Source: Nectonema munidae
Lineage: Eukaryota; Nematomorpha; Nectonematoida; Nectonematidae
Assembly: GCA_030549495.1 (NCBI GenBank)
Contig: JAUIRK010000897.1
Span: 580,001-644,000 of the forward strand
DNA length: 64,000 nucleotides
Reading direction: 5' to 3'
Below, in pieces: positions 46,174 through 60,000 of the stretch. Below the pieces are notes generated by a model. The model was not told the DNA's origin, did not search any database, and saw nothing but the letters and a program-made list of their open reading frames with translations. A program made the position numbers and the translations under genes. The number at the start of each line of letters is the position of its first letter. Position 1 is the first letter of the stretch.

Positions 46174-47870
46174 TAATGAAATTAGGTAAAAATTTTTGAC
46201 AATTTTTTTTACACGAATTGATTTGATATCCTATCTACACGATAAAGTTATTTGAGCTTCTGAAATTTTTCGTGCAAATTGTAAAATCTTCCTTGCGATT
46301 TGAAAAAAGACATTAAGATACCAATTATTTTCAAATTGAAAATAAAAAAAATTCATCTGGTGAAAATGATGGATTCACGATGCATCAATATGGTTTCCAA
46401 TTATTTCCCACCAAATAAACAAACAATAGCCTGCAAAAAGAAAAGAGGAAAATGTGAAGGCATGATTGAGACTATCCTCGAATGATTTTCGATTACAGTC
46501 AATTTATGGGTGGAATCAATCAAATCAATTAAAAAGCTATCATAATTTTGATAACAAATCTCGCAACAAGTTTTATCTGATCATTTTTTTTATCTTTTCG
46601 AAACATCAATAGTAAATTCTTTTATTCTTTATAAAAACAAAAGAAAAGAATAAATTAATTGCTCTCTTTTAACTCAAGGAAACGTTAGCAATAAAATTAG
46701 TTAGTAATTTTACAGACAGAACCTTCAATATTCCAATATCCAGTTATAGTGGAAATATAGAAATTGGAAATCAAAATCTTTTGCGAAAGTTTTCACAACA
46801 AAAAGATGCTTTTTGTGTCAAAAAAACAAATTTGAAACGTTTACTTTTTGTTTTGCATGCAACAAGTATCTATATGTATACGAAAATCAAAGTTGTTCTT
46901 AAATTTCCACTTTTCTCAATAAAATTTTTTACTTTTTGAACCTCCAAACATAAAACTATTTAAATGTTACACCCTTAAAACATACAAAAAAAGAGATGAT
47001 GAAGAGCATTAGACATTCTATTTATGTATTTTAAGTAGTGAATTCATGCAAATTTAATAATAACTATAACAAAATTTATTCAGAAAATATATTCAAATTT
47101 TCAAAAATTGTTTTTCTTTTCTTTTTCGAGAATAAATGAATTATTTATATTCGTGTTTATTAAATAAATTCTACTTTTTTTTAAATGCGATAAAGAAGTG
47201 AGAAAATGAACATTACAATAAGTAGCAAAGAACTTACTCTTAGTAAAGTTATAAAATGATAAAAATGTGAAGAGAGATTTTTCTATTTACTATATTCCAC
47301 TTTTCAAACCAGAAAGGATTAACGTGGTAATGAGAAAGATTTTACCATTTACCGTATATATTTAGTGGTATCAAAATATAATTTACATTTAAAAAAATCG
47401 AATCCTGCTATATTTTGCATCCCAACTGATTGATAAACTTTCACCAAGCGCTATTTTAAATCATTTGTGCGCCATCTTTAATCACACTTTAGCAACATTC
47501 TTTTCATGATATGGCGCTTCCAACAAGCACGCATCATGAGTAGAATTAGTACAGACTTTATTTTAACTCTGGATCCTCTAACCAGCTAAGACAAAATAAT
47601 TTGTTTAGGCTCTTTTGAGATAAACGAATGTTTTGTATGATTTATATAAGTAGCTGATTCGCACGTGAGTAAAACACTTTTAAGATTGTCTGATAGAAAA
47701 TGGATTTAGTGCTGCGAATGAAAGAATGTGGATGATAGATAATGTGGGAGTGGTGATATCGGAATCAATTTCAGTAATATCAAACCGAAACTTTAAATTT
47801 GAAAGATAAACGTAAGGTACACATGGAATATTTTAGGCATTATAAAATGTTTACACAAAAAACTAGATTT
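46174..47870. other. AT-rich sequence downstream of GART
   Basis: No gene recognised. A frame at 46300-46485 has no resemblance to a known family. Confidence 0.45.
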
Positions 47871-47872
47871 TT

Positions 47873-47878
47873 TTTATT
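47873..47878 (-). terminator. Possible GART poly(A) signal
   Basis: AATAAA on the minus strand lies about 10 bases past the GART stop. That is very close, so a later signal may be the one used. Confidence 0.3.
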
Positions 47879-47887
47879 TAGATTGAA

Positions 47888-48049
47888 TCATCCTTTTTTT
47901 GTTAAAATGTCTTCACAGAATGAATTAATAATTTTTGGAAAATTTTCATTTTCAACTTTTTTAATTTTGTTACCAAGACTTTCAACAGATTCACCATCAC
48001 TAACTGGAATAGGAAATTGAGCTAATATTTTCCCACTGTCTACATCTTT
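47888..48049 (-). CDS. GART: GART last exon
   Basis: It follows ATTATTTAG and encodes [20 protein letters not shown] to CEDILTKKG, with TGA at 47888-47890. VDxGxIxxQ(x)xVPV is the family's C-terminal catalytic loop; the Asp expected to contact the folate cofactor is kept. Confidence 0.92.
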   Translation of the reverse strand, partial: KDVDSGKILAQFPIPVSDGESVESLGNKIKKVENENFPKIINSFCEDILTKKG

Positions 48050-51000
48050 CTAAATAATGAAAAAAAAATTATTTATCAAAAACACATCAACATATAAAAA
48101 TCACTATCTTCTGAAACGTTAAAAGAATGAAGACGTGGGACAACCTCTCATATTTTTACTGACTATAATTAATTACACATTATTACAATATACCAGATGA
48201 TGAAAAGAGGTTTGGAAATTTTTTCAATCAATATCTACCTTATTTTGGATTCTCATTTTGATCGTGGTGAAGGCATGACCTGAAGATGACGTCAATGACA
48301 TGGACCTGTGAACGAAATTTTGTCAGATTGAAAATGTTGGTCCTGGTAAAAATCATTGGAGTTTACGTTTTGAAGCTAAAACATTGATTAATAAATAAAA
48401 GATGGAGAAATTTCACGTCTAGGGAAAATCACTTGAATTTTACTATCAAAAGTGGATGTGTCTACAGCAAATTTTGTACTTTCTAGATATTTCTGATTTT
48501 TATTGCGAAAATTAAGGATAAAAACTCGATTCAAAATAAAGAAATATACCACCAATTTAAAGAGTCTTGTGCCAAGCAATTTCAAGCTTAACAGGCAAGT
48601 TTTAAAACAGTAAAATCAGCACAAATTGAAAATTGTCATGAATGAAAACTATTTCACTATGCTAGAATGTATAATTATCACAGATAACGGAAATTTTGTT
48701 TGCTGTACTGATATTGAGATTATTTTGTATAACGAGGATAGCAAAGCATTTTCTACAAAATTAACTCTTAGTAAATCATTCAGATATGATCTATACATCA
48801 CCTCAACTAGTTCACAACCATGATAACAGTATGTACATTATGCTGGTTAATGTGGATGAAAGTTGGTGTTGAGATTCAGCTATACTTTGATGGATTCAAT
48901 CTGCAAGGCAAGTCAAACGATTGAAGACACAACCAACAAAAAAAAGGATTGAAATTCTCAGGAACTTGGAGTTCTCACCTTTGATCATAAAACCAATTGA
49001 GGGTAAAGTTTAAAAAAAATTATAAATACATTTTTTATTAGCTTTTTTTCAAAGAAAATGAAATTGATGGTTTGACGCTACGAAATTTGAAAGAAGATAT
49101 AAGGTGCCTAATACCTGGATAATTGGACTCTCAAAAATCACGTTATTGGTTGAAAAACTGGAAAAAATACTTTGTGAAAAAAACACAAAAAAACGTGCAA
49201 TTGAGCATATTCACCATGGAGATCAAGAGGAACAATGAACTTCAAGAGCTTTAGAGGTTTATATAAGTAGAATATATTTTATAAAGTTATCTTGACTTTT
49301 TGTATGGAATGATATTGCATTTGCGTTTTGTTGGATTGTCAGAAAGTTTGATTCCATCTTATTACAATACAATTAAAAGAATATTAGATACAAATGAAAT
49401 CTATAAAGAATTTGATAGTTCATTGAAGAAACTGCCTACCATGTTTATCCGCTAATAACATAAAGGCCAAAACTCTGTATCAAAACTTGGGCAAGCAAAT
49501 TTATGATAAATATCCATGTATTGGTTTTCAACATGTTAAAAATTAATGGGTAACTTCATCTTTTTTAAAATAATATCGATTAAATTGCTGATAATTTATT
49601 AAATAGACGCGTTTTCATCTAAACTTTCACAAAAACTCAGGAGTATTAGATGGAAGTGGAAAAAAGAAGCTCTGAAAGCTCAAGCCAAACAAAAAAGGTC
49701 TAAAACATTCATTGATTTTACTTTAGACAGTATTGACTTTTTTTTTCAAAACTTTTTCAGTATTGTTTACGTCAATAAGAAGAAATCGACATGGAGGAGG
49801 AAGAAGCTTTCAATTTTTTAGAAGTTGAAATCTTCACGAGATGTGCAAAAATGTTCAAGGCTCAGAAAAAAACTTTCAAATGTAGGAGAGCCTATATTCA
49901 AAATCTGGTAGAAGATAACTGCGTAGTAGATATTGTTTGAAAATACAAATTTCTTGAAGAAATCGCTTTTGTAAGAATTTAATTTTAAAACTTTTATCTA
50001 GGCAATATGATTTAATTTAAGATCAAGAAGGAGTTTTTTTGAATTACTAAATTTAACAAGGATCAATTTGAAGAAAATTGGAAGTGCTAAATAAGATTAG
50101 AACTTTTCAAAATTGGTTCTGCAATGGATTATTTTAAAGCTTTCAAACAATAAAATTAAAATTTTTACGACTGCTAACGAAACGCTGTTTCTTTTAGAGC
50201 TATTGAAAGAATTAGCTAAAGCTTTGAAGCTGAAGACTAAAAATCTAAAAAATGAGAAGCCCTTTTGAAGAAGCAAATGTATAGTTATTTATATAATTTT
50301 TTAAAAACATGAATATACACCTGAGATTTTAGTGTGCTGATTCTTTGTTAGCAACAAAGGAAATAAGTCCTCCAAGACTTTTGATTGTAAAATATGAAAT
50401 TGAAGAAATAACATTCACATTCATTCTGGGTGATGGTGTATTTTCAATTCATCAACAAGCATCTAGGAAAGTTTCACAAAGTTGCTAAAGATTCATTATG
50501 TTTTTGATTTGCAGTACCGCAAATGCTAGCAATACTTAGATTTTTCAAGAATTTTTTTTGAAGGATACAGGCCCCTTATTAAAGGGTAAAATTATATAAT
50601 GTTTATATAATATTTTACAAAGAAATTTTCCGTTTAGATCATCGCTTTTTTCGATTAGATAAATCGTTTTTTCCAAAACCCAATTTTTTTTATAATACAA
50701 AGTTGTTTGTATAAAGCCATTATGTCTTGTTACTATTAGATATAATAAATGTTCACTTATAAAGTAGACACGTTTTGAAAAAATGTATTCATCTGTGTCT
50801 ATAATCTAAGCACCTTACTTGAAAACACTATATATCTAGATATGTTTAGATTTTAAGGACTTAACTTTAAACACTATATATCTAAACATATTAAAAAAAG
50901 GTGTTCCTAATTCGTGAAAAATCTCGTGCTTTTAAAACATGTGTAGATTCTAAACAAATTTTTTACAGTACTCAAAAATATACAATTATTATACATTTTT

Positions 51001-54000
51001 AGAATTCTCTCATCATTCTATTTAATAATTTCAATGTTTTATTCAATTATTTGCGTTGATTAGAAAAATTTTTTTTAATTATTTTTATTCAGAAGGGCAT
51101 TTCTTTACGGGGGATATCAATGACCTTTAAGGGGAGCTAGTATCCGATCTGTCTCGAGCTAACCTCAAAGCTTATTTAGGATATAATAATGATGGAAAGA
51201 CAACTGATTAAAAATCCTTGTGTTTCTAAAAAGAATGAAATAATCAATTTTAATGATCTAAGCTAAATTTAACTAAGAAATAATTACACTAATTTACAAT
51301 ATAGTTACATTATTTTCTACATTTTTGAGTTTTAGAATAAGATTTTCAAAACGTATAATAATGTAGGATAGGTAAATTTATTTGAACCCAAATATCGGTT
51401 AGCTTCTTTGATTCAAAGTACTTTAATAACGAAAATCATATTTATGCTGATATCAAAAACAATAATAGATGACACTTCAGGCCATGCAAATCTTAAATAA
51501 TGAAAAAGTGTACAATCGGTGTTCATGAAAAATATTTGAAGGAATATCATACAAAAAGATTTTTCACTTAGATAACAGTATTCACTAAATTTTTTTGGCT
51601 AGTAATGGTTTGTTCATACATGTTTCAAACTTTCATGTGTTTGCCTAGCGTTGCGTTTATGCAATGTTGTTCTTTCGTAACAACGAATATATTTTTTTGA
51701 AAATTTTGAATATTTTAAAATCTTTTTTAGGTCCTCAACATCTTGTGTATCAATTTTCTGTTTTCATCAAAATTAACCATGGTTAAAGGCTTAATATTTT
51801 AGTTAAAAAACTTTGATCAAAAATGAGTTAATATTTTTAAAAAGATTATGACAAAAAAATTTGTAACAAATAAGCAATGCGACAAAATCGAATGCAGGAC
51901 TTCTTCGCATGTATGAAGGTTTGGAATTTGAGGAATAAAAAAACTTACGTCAACAAGATGAACAGTGAATCCAGACACCTTAACACCAGATAAAACAGCT
52001 TGAGAGATGGCATCTTTTCCTTTGAATGCTGGAAGAAGGGATGGATGTGTGTTTAGTATATTGTTTTGCCATTTTTGAACGAACCACGCTAAAAGAGGAC
52101 AAATACAAAGCAGAGTGTTAGTTCAACAAATAATTATCACCGATTTTCCAATCAATAAAAATATGAAATTAACAAAACAAATTTGTGTTGTTTGACGCAT
52201 ACATCCATGACTCTTAATCCTTTAACTTGGGAGAGTGGTGTCCGACTGGACCTCAAGGGATTAATATTGAATAGTTGTTTGAAATAAAATAATTGGAATA
52301 TGAATGAAAGAAGTTTTGCTATTCAAAAGTATATTCTTTAGAGTAATTACACGCTCATTAAAGGTCGCCATTTCTAGGAAAGAGACAAGAATAGGGTTAG
52401 GAACACGATATTCTGGTGATCATTAAAATTTTTAGGCGATGACACGGCGATATTTAACGTTACTAAGATTGACGCATTAAATTTTGATGTGTGTGCAGGT
52501 CCAGATTAACATAGGGGCTATAGGTCTACGGCCTCAACTGAAAAAATAGGCGCCAGTTATTGAAAAAACGCATATATATGCAAAATATAGAATCGGGTTA
52601 ATATCTATGTGTTTTTTTAATTTTTTTCTTTAAACAACATATGTAATAATTAATACTTGTATATTATACAGTGTTTTATAAAATAACCTTTTCTTAGGCA
52701 TGTCATAAAGCCGAAGATCTATACTTAGGTGGAGGGGGCTAACGGTTTCTTTAAATCATATACGCCCACAAGCTACAGCCCCAGGCGCCGCGTTCCCCTA
52801 ATCAGCCCGTGTGTGTTTGAGCGCATGTACCTTCATATCAGGGGCGCATAAAGTAGAAATTTTGAAAGATGAGGGAGCAGATAAAAAGGGACAATTTTGC
52901 TTTCAAATTTTACAGAGTTAATATAATAGCATAACACTAATTGATCAAAAACTCTGAATCCTTAATTATTCTCATTAAAAATTGTACGCTTTCTATCTTT
53001 CTTGTATTCAAAGGTGAGAAGAGAAGGAAAATGTATGGATAATGAAGGATTCAAATTTGTAAGAGGCTTGACTAAGTATTGTTGTTGAAACCGGTCATAT
53101 TTTCCTATTTTAGTTTAATGTCCGCGAAAGAGAATAACAAAACAAGTGATGACTAAGAAGGCCTTTATGTAACAATGCTAAAATCCTAAAAACATACTGA
53201 AAGGTAAAATTAGCCTAGGAATGGAATATTTATACAACATAATCTCAGTTTTGATGCATTTTTTAAAATAAACAAATAAAAAATATGGTTACAAAACGAT
53301 CTTTTTAGAACTTGGCATAAAAACGAGAGTTGTGGAGTAGGGAGCAAAATATAGAACTCTGACTTCTAGTACTTACAAAAATTCGAACGTGACTCCGACT
53401 CAAACTACTTTAAAACAACAGGTGGCGAGTGTAGAACATTGCTTCACTAACAGTTCTGTCTCAGGGTTCTAAGAAACAAGTTGATTTCAGGGATGGAAGC
53501 TGAGCTAAGAGAAAGTGTACTTATTTATATATCTAAATGAAGTCCTGGGGCAGTTGTGCTTCCAGGTTATTCATGAAATGAACCGTGGCTAATCCTACAA
53601 ATGCATGCAAAGGCTAAACCAGTAGGGAGGGAGAGTGGAAAATAAAATTTTACGCGAAAGAATTCTCATGAAGCCAGCCAAACACACTACTTCAATGTCA
53701 GATTCCTCGAGTTTTTCATTCATTGCTACTTCAAAGTCTTGACGCGTTTCAAATTTGGTATGATCTATCACCTAAAATTCATTTTAACATTTCATACACA
53801 TAAAAAATGAAACTGAAAGGGCATTGATGTTAATACCTCAGTTAAATTTTTAACAGAATTATTTTTGAATCAGTTCTATATTGCTTAGTTAAAAAATCTT
53901 TTGGTTAACCGGTTAATTTTGGGGAAATTTTGAGTCCATAGATACAAAAGATACCAAATTAGTATAAGAAAACGGAAAAAAATCAAACGCAATTTTACTA

Positions 54001-57000
54001 GAACATAATTACAAGTACGATAACATGAAAATAAGGCTAAGCAATGCCATTTTTAGATGATATAATTACACAAGACAGTGTATTACAATCGTTTAAAAGT
54101 AAATTTATTATGATTTGATAAAGGTTTTGGGAGTTGAATTAAGCGATGAATTACGGTTCGTTTAAGGTGAATTATTCACCCGATAATAATCTAAAATTAT
54201 CTAAATTTATTTTAATGAAAGTAAAATTTTTCAAAACCGCCAGGAAAAGAAGCCGAGGATGGCAAGCGAGGAGATGGAAAGATGGATTGGCAAAAAGTAT
54301 GCAACAACATGGTTTGAAAAATGGAGACGCTCAAGATAGATGGAAATGGAGACGAGAAATCATGGCCACCGACGCGCTACTTGGAAAAAAAGTGTAGGCG
54401 AACAAGAATATGAAAGTAAGTCAACATTTTTTTAATTTTCTCTTTAATTTTCAAAGAATAGATTTCAACCTCAGAATGTCATGTTTTTCTATTAGGATAT
54501 GTATCTTTTATCTTTATATATATTTCAAACTTTTTATTATTATATTTTATTTTTGTTCTTTTAGGTAAAGATGGAGAGTTATTTATGAACAAAATAATTT
54601 AAGTGATGAAGAGAAAATCCATTATTTTCTTTCGACGATCAAGATCTGTTCTTGTTTATCAGATTTTTGTAGTTCTTCGTGTTTTAGAATTGATACAAAA
54701 GGAAATAATAAAGGTAATTTATTCAAAAAAAACTTAAATAAAAATCAAACCTGAACCACCTACATTTTTAAAATGAAATCTAATAACAAAGTAGTTGGAC
54801 AACTTTGAAGTAAAAGAAACAGAAGACTCTATTTTCACAAATTATGTTTACAAAAGATTTAAAGAAAAAACAGAGTTATTTGTTTTCATAATGGTGAATT
54901 TTATCATCGGAAAAAAACAAGAGGAAATCAGAAATCTCTGAAAATGGACTAATAATAATCTAAAAAATTGTAAATGAGTAGTGAAGAAACTTGTTAAAAT
55001 TAAAAAAAGGCATGAATATAACGTGTGACAACGTTTTTACAAGCTACATTCTTGGAGAGTATCTGCTGAGTAAACGCTAAGTCTTCTCGGTATAATAAGA
55101 GAAATAAAAACGAAATTTTAATGGATCTAGGCGACGCTAATAAAGAGAAAGGTATTAAACTTTAACGATGCTGTTTCGGCTCACATTGTCCAAAAAAATA
55201 AAGTAGTTCTACTACCCATGTTCAAAGAGAAAATGAAAAAATGGGGAAAAAATCACCATTTGATACTTGATTACAATAAGACTTAAGAACGCGTTGAAAC
55301 AATAGATCAAATGTGTAGAGGTATACAAAAGAAAACGATGTTGATGGACAATGCTGTTTTTATAACATGCTTGATATTCACACTTTAAATTAGTATATTA
55401 TATCTGAATCTTTACCCTGATTGGATGAAAGGAAAGCGCGATTGAGGAAGAATACTTATTGATCTTTTATGGGGTGAATTCATTGAAAAAGAAAAAAGAA
55501 CTTATTATAATCTTCATTAAGAGTTTGATGCTATTAGTTTCCAAGAGATAGTATATTAATATTTATGATGAGTGCAAAAAATACATTTCAAAAAGACTAA
55601 AGTGAAAAAAGTTTGTACTGATTTTGGGAAAATGTTCTTTGATTTAATTCAAATTGTTTTCTAGTTGTAATTTTGTATAGCAAATTATGTTTTGGCGTCG
55701 ATTTTAACCCCAATGTCTTTTGAGCATATAAAAAGACCAATTAACTCTCATCAGTACGATAAAAAAATAGCTACGTTTGTATACAAGCTTTGTAGTTACT
55801 TTGTAGTTTAGCAAATTTTATATATTTATTTTTACGAGTGTACAATCACTATTGAAAGTTAAAGTTTAATCTCGTATATAAACATATTTACATTTATTTA
55901 TTCTAAAAAGAAAAAAGTTAGTTATAAACCAAAAAAATCAAAAATTAATTAGTTTTCTTGGCCTTTTTTAAGTTAAATTTGATGATTATGACAAATCGCT
56001 ACATTAAAAACCTGACAAATACTTCGGCGAGACCTTTTAAAATACTTGCATGTCTTTGTTTAGTTCGTGTTTTTTCATTTCAAGCTTTAACGGTTCTTGG
56101 GACAAAGCCTACCATCATTCCTGCTTTTTTCAAACTATTTTCTGCATTCTTTTCAATGAAAATCAAAAGCAGATAGATTTTTAAGAAAGTTTTTTCGAAT
56201 TCCAGTACAACTCCATGCAACATCTATAAAATTATAATTCAAAAGTACTCGCCATCTAGTAGTTTTGCGTCGACATGAAAATTCTTCAATTATTGAATCA
56301 AGAAAGCTAACTCCATACTTACTTTGATTGTGGTCAAGGATTTTATTCGCTTTTTTATCTTTTCTTTTAGATTCATCAATTAAAGAATGCGAAGGTGACA
56401 ACATTAATGCATTCTTGTTCATTCAATGGCGTTAGGTTGAAAGTAAGTGACGCAAAAATTTTAAAATGTGTGAAATCCAATAGTTTTAATTTTTTATTGT
56501 ATTAAAAACCAATAATATAACTTACCCAGCATAATAAAATGTTACTTATAAATATGGCATTAAAATACAACTTTTTAAAAAAAAAATTCATCCAAAAGCT
56601 ATAAAAAAAAATAATCAAAATACGCCAAAAATAAAGGAAAAAATTGTAGGTCAACGCGCAAGCTTCAAGCTAATTAATAACAAGAAAACTCCTTTGAATT
56701 GAATAAAATAAACTAATGAATCGAATACCTTAAACTTTAGGCTAGAAAAACTACCACGAACTGTGGCCTACATACTGCATAGAAATGTTTCTCTCTTACT
56801 AACATAAACCTCTACACTGCATAGAAAGGCGTAACGTCGAGATTACATCAGGAGTAAAATATAAGGCGTATATTTTTTTTATACATTTGTTGAAATGAGG
56901 ATTACGTTATCACCCCCGCCCTCACCCAAGTATAAATCCATCAGGGTTTTGATCCTAAGAAAAGTAATATGAATTAAAAAAAATTTAACACAAAGGCTTT

Positions 57001-60000
57001 AAACTCTATGAAGAAATACTAGATATAATGAAAAAAGTAGGTCAATATAAAAAAATCACGTGATAGGGGATATTGTTTGTGCGAGCAAACTGCAATCCGA
57101 GAGCGTCTTGCCGATTTGAAACCACGAGACCGACAGAAAAGAAAGTCTTTTTCTCTTCAAAAGTCTCTAGAGAAAAGTCTATGATTGATTTTAAATTTGT
57201 TCCTGAAAATAAGATAATACAAGAGATTAAAGAAGGAAATTGGAGTAAATGGCCACTTTAGACCATTTAATATATAGAATTTTTTTTAATATTAAGCTTT
57301 TTGCTTATAACCTACTTTATAAAAATAAATAGAGCAAACATATTAATCTGATAGAGAAGGTTGTGAGGTCGGAAAAACATTTGGCGACTCTGACTCCACT
57401 AATTTATAATTTTTTGACTCTGACTGCGCCTCCAACTATTTGTAATTTTTGAAACTACAACTCCATTTATGTAAATATTTTTTATTCATGACCAGAAAAA
57501 TCAGACGATATTTATTAAAAAGCAGAAGCTTCATACACAAAACTATTTGAAAAAGCAGACGAAGGTAAAATTGTTTATGTATCATATATGATAAACTCGT
57601 GAAAGGGACTCTACCTCAATATAATTTTGCGACTTTGACTTTAAAATTTTATATTTATACAACATCTATTTCAAATATTGTAAACCTCCATAAAGTGTGA
57701 TGACAGGTACGATATTTCAAGGTCGTTTGTGAATGTTAATTTTATATAGGCATTGTTCCTGAATCTTAAACATTTCTGAAAATGCTTGATCAATTTTCTT
57801 CAACATAATTTATTTAAATGTTCTATTGGTTTTTATTTGTAGTTTAGTGTCTTTCTTACATTGTCATAAACTGAATTTATCCTAATTTTTTCCAATAGTA
57901 TTCGGTTAAAAAAAATTTCATAAAAACTTTCTGCTGACAAACTGAGTTTTGCTCCATTACAAACTAATTTATCATAAAATAAAAAAGTTCATTCTTTAAT
58001 TTTATTGAATTTTTCAGCCTTTTTCATTGGGTTACAAAAATTCAAGGCGTGGACTAAATTGATTAACGTTTTTGTTATCTTTTTGCAATGTTGCACACTA
58101 AAAAGAGTCTATGAATTTATTTTTTACTCTAACATATATGAACGTAATTATTTATGAAATCGGAATCGCTGTCGCAATAATTATTACGACTCAGACTCCT
58201 TCTCAAAAGGTGCGCATTCATCGACAATGATTTCAAAAACCTTCTGATAAAGATCAAAATCCTTCAGTTTCAAATTGGAATAAAAAGTGATTTAGAGATC
58301 AATGGGAAAACATGGATATTTTGTAAACAATAATTTTTCATTAGATTTTATTGAAATGGGATACACAGAAAAGTTTGTGAACTAATTAACATTTTAAATT
58401 ATAAATAATGAAGTGCTTAATTGTGTGTGATATATTCTATTTACGCCATATGATAATGATAATTTCAAGATAACTATATACAGCCACGTGCCCAGTTATG
58501 GGGCACTAGGAGGAGGGCCCCTCCATCTAAGATACAACCCCATCTAAAATAATTAAAATTCCACTAGTGTTATCATTAAACATATTTTCCAAAGTTTACA
58601 AAAGATGGCTTTACGAGTTATGCGTAAAACTCGTTTAATTAGTTCATTTGTAACTGCTGCTTTAATGTGAGAATTGATAAATTGAAGAAGAATTTATACA
58701 ATGGAGGACGTCTAGCTTTGATATACGCAAGATTGAAATTTACAAATTAAAAAAAAATAGAAACTATCTTTTCTCAGTATGTATGCGCATTCTAATAATA
58801 TAAAGCAAAAAATTAATGAAATGAAAATATCGAAAACGCAATGATATCATTGGCTGTGATGATCAAATCATTTAATTTTGTTTAAATGGATTTATAATAA
58901 TAAAAGAAATGACATGTGAAGTGGGGTAACAGTGTAATTCAAAATGTATCAATATATAGATGACTAAATTTGATTAGAAAGTGTGAGAGAAATTAAAAAA
59001 AAAAGATATATAGGCCATAATATCAGGAATGAGAACAAAGAAACAGAAACACAGACAGACAGGTGCAGTTCATATGTAGTGTCACATTCCGCCCCCTCCC
59101 CTCAAAGTAAAAATTCCTATCTACGTTACTGAGTATATATATAATAAAAAATTCACATAGGATAGAAAAATGAGCTAAAATTAAAGGCATTTTATTTTAA
59201 TGTTATTTAGAAATGTTATTTTATTTACATGTGCGCTTCGAAATAAAAATTGATGATAATAAGTTGGTTAAATGAATTTACTCATAGTTAAAATAATTTT
59301 GCTTTTGGACACTTTTTTCAACAACGTTTTCATCGAATGATTAAATTGTATTTACGCTTGGCTTCCCAGAATATTATCTTAATAAATTTTTCGAAGTTTG
59401 CGATTAAGAAAATTATCATGAAATTATATCAAGATTTGAATACTTTTCAAATTTAAATATGTAGCAAATAATCAAAATATAACGGTCTAACTAAAGCAAG
59501 CGAGTTCGTTGGATGGAGTTTTTAAATCACTAAATTCTTTTGTCAAATAATTTTTTCCATTTTCATTTTTGTACCAAAGTTTTTTATTTTTCATGAATTA
59601 ATACAAAAAATAATTTAGCATCAATTAACAAAATTCTTTTATGGTTGACAAAAAATTATATATCACAAATTTGTTCAATGATTATTATAGTTTTCATAAG
59701 ATTGATTTCATGAGGTTACGGAATTTTTGAAAAGTAGTGGGCATGAGTTTTTCAGCATGTTTATAGTCATATATTTTGTGTTTTGGTATACATAAATTAA
59801 AATTGTTTCCAAATTAAATACTTTAATAATTTCCGAAATCACGTATATGAGCTTAATGAGCCTTCTGCTTACAAAAGAGTTTGGCAATATTCTGTCAAGT
59901 ATTTGTTTTTTATCTTTATTACATCCCATCAAAGAGAGACTGAAGGCGTGTGTCTCTTGTGCTTTGATACTCCAATTGATCGTATGAAAACAACCAGAAC

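Noticed and set aside
56153-56422. [20 protein letters not shown] initially read as the missing GART transformylase exon (family: VINHKLYKNRVEFDSAI)
   Set aside because: The following [20 protein letters not shown] is piggyBac, and the true VIDHTKF segment was found at 53771.
57073-57261. GC-richer frame on the plus strand ending [16 protein letters not shown]
   Set aside because: No splice signals or recognised family. It may belong to an unknown repeat, so it is not listed as a gene.
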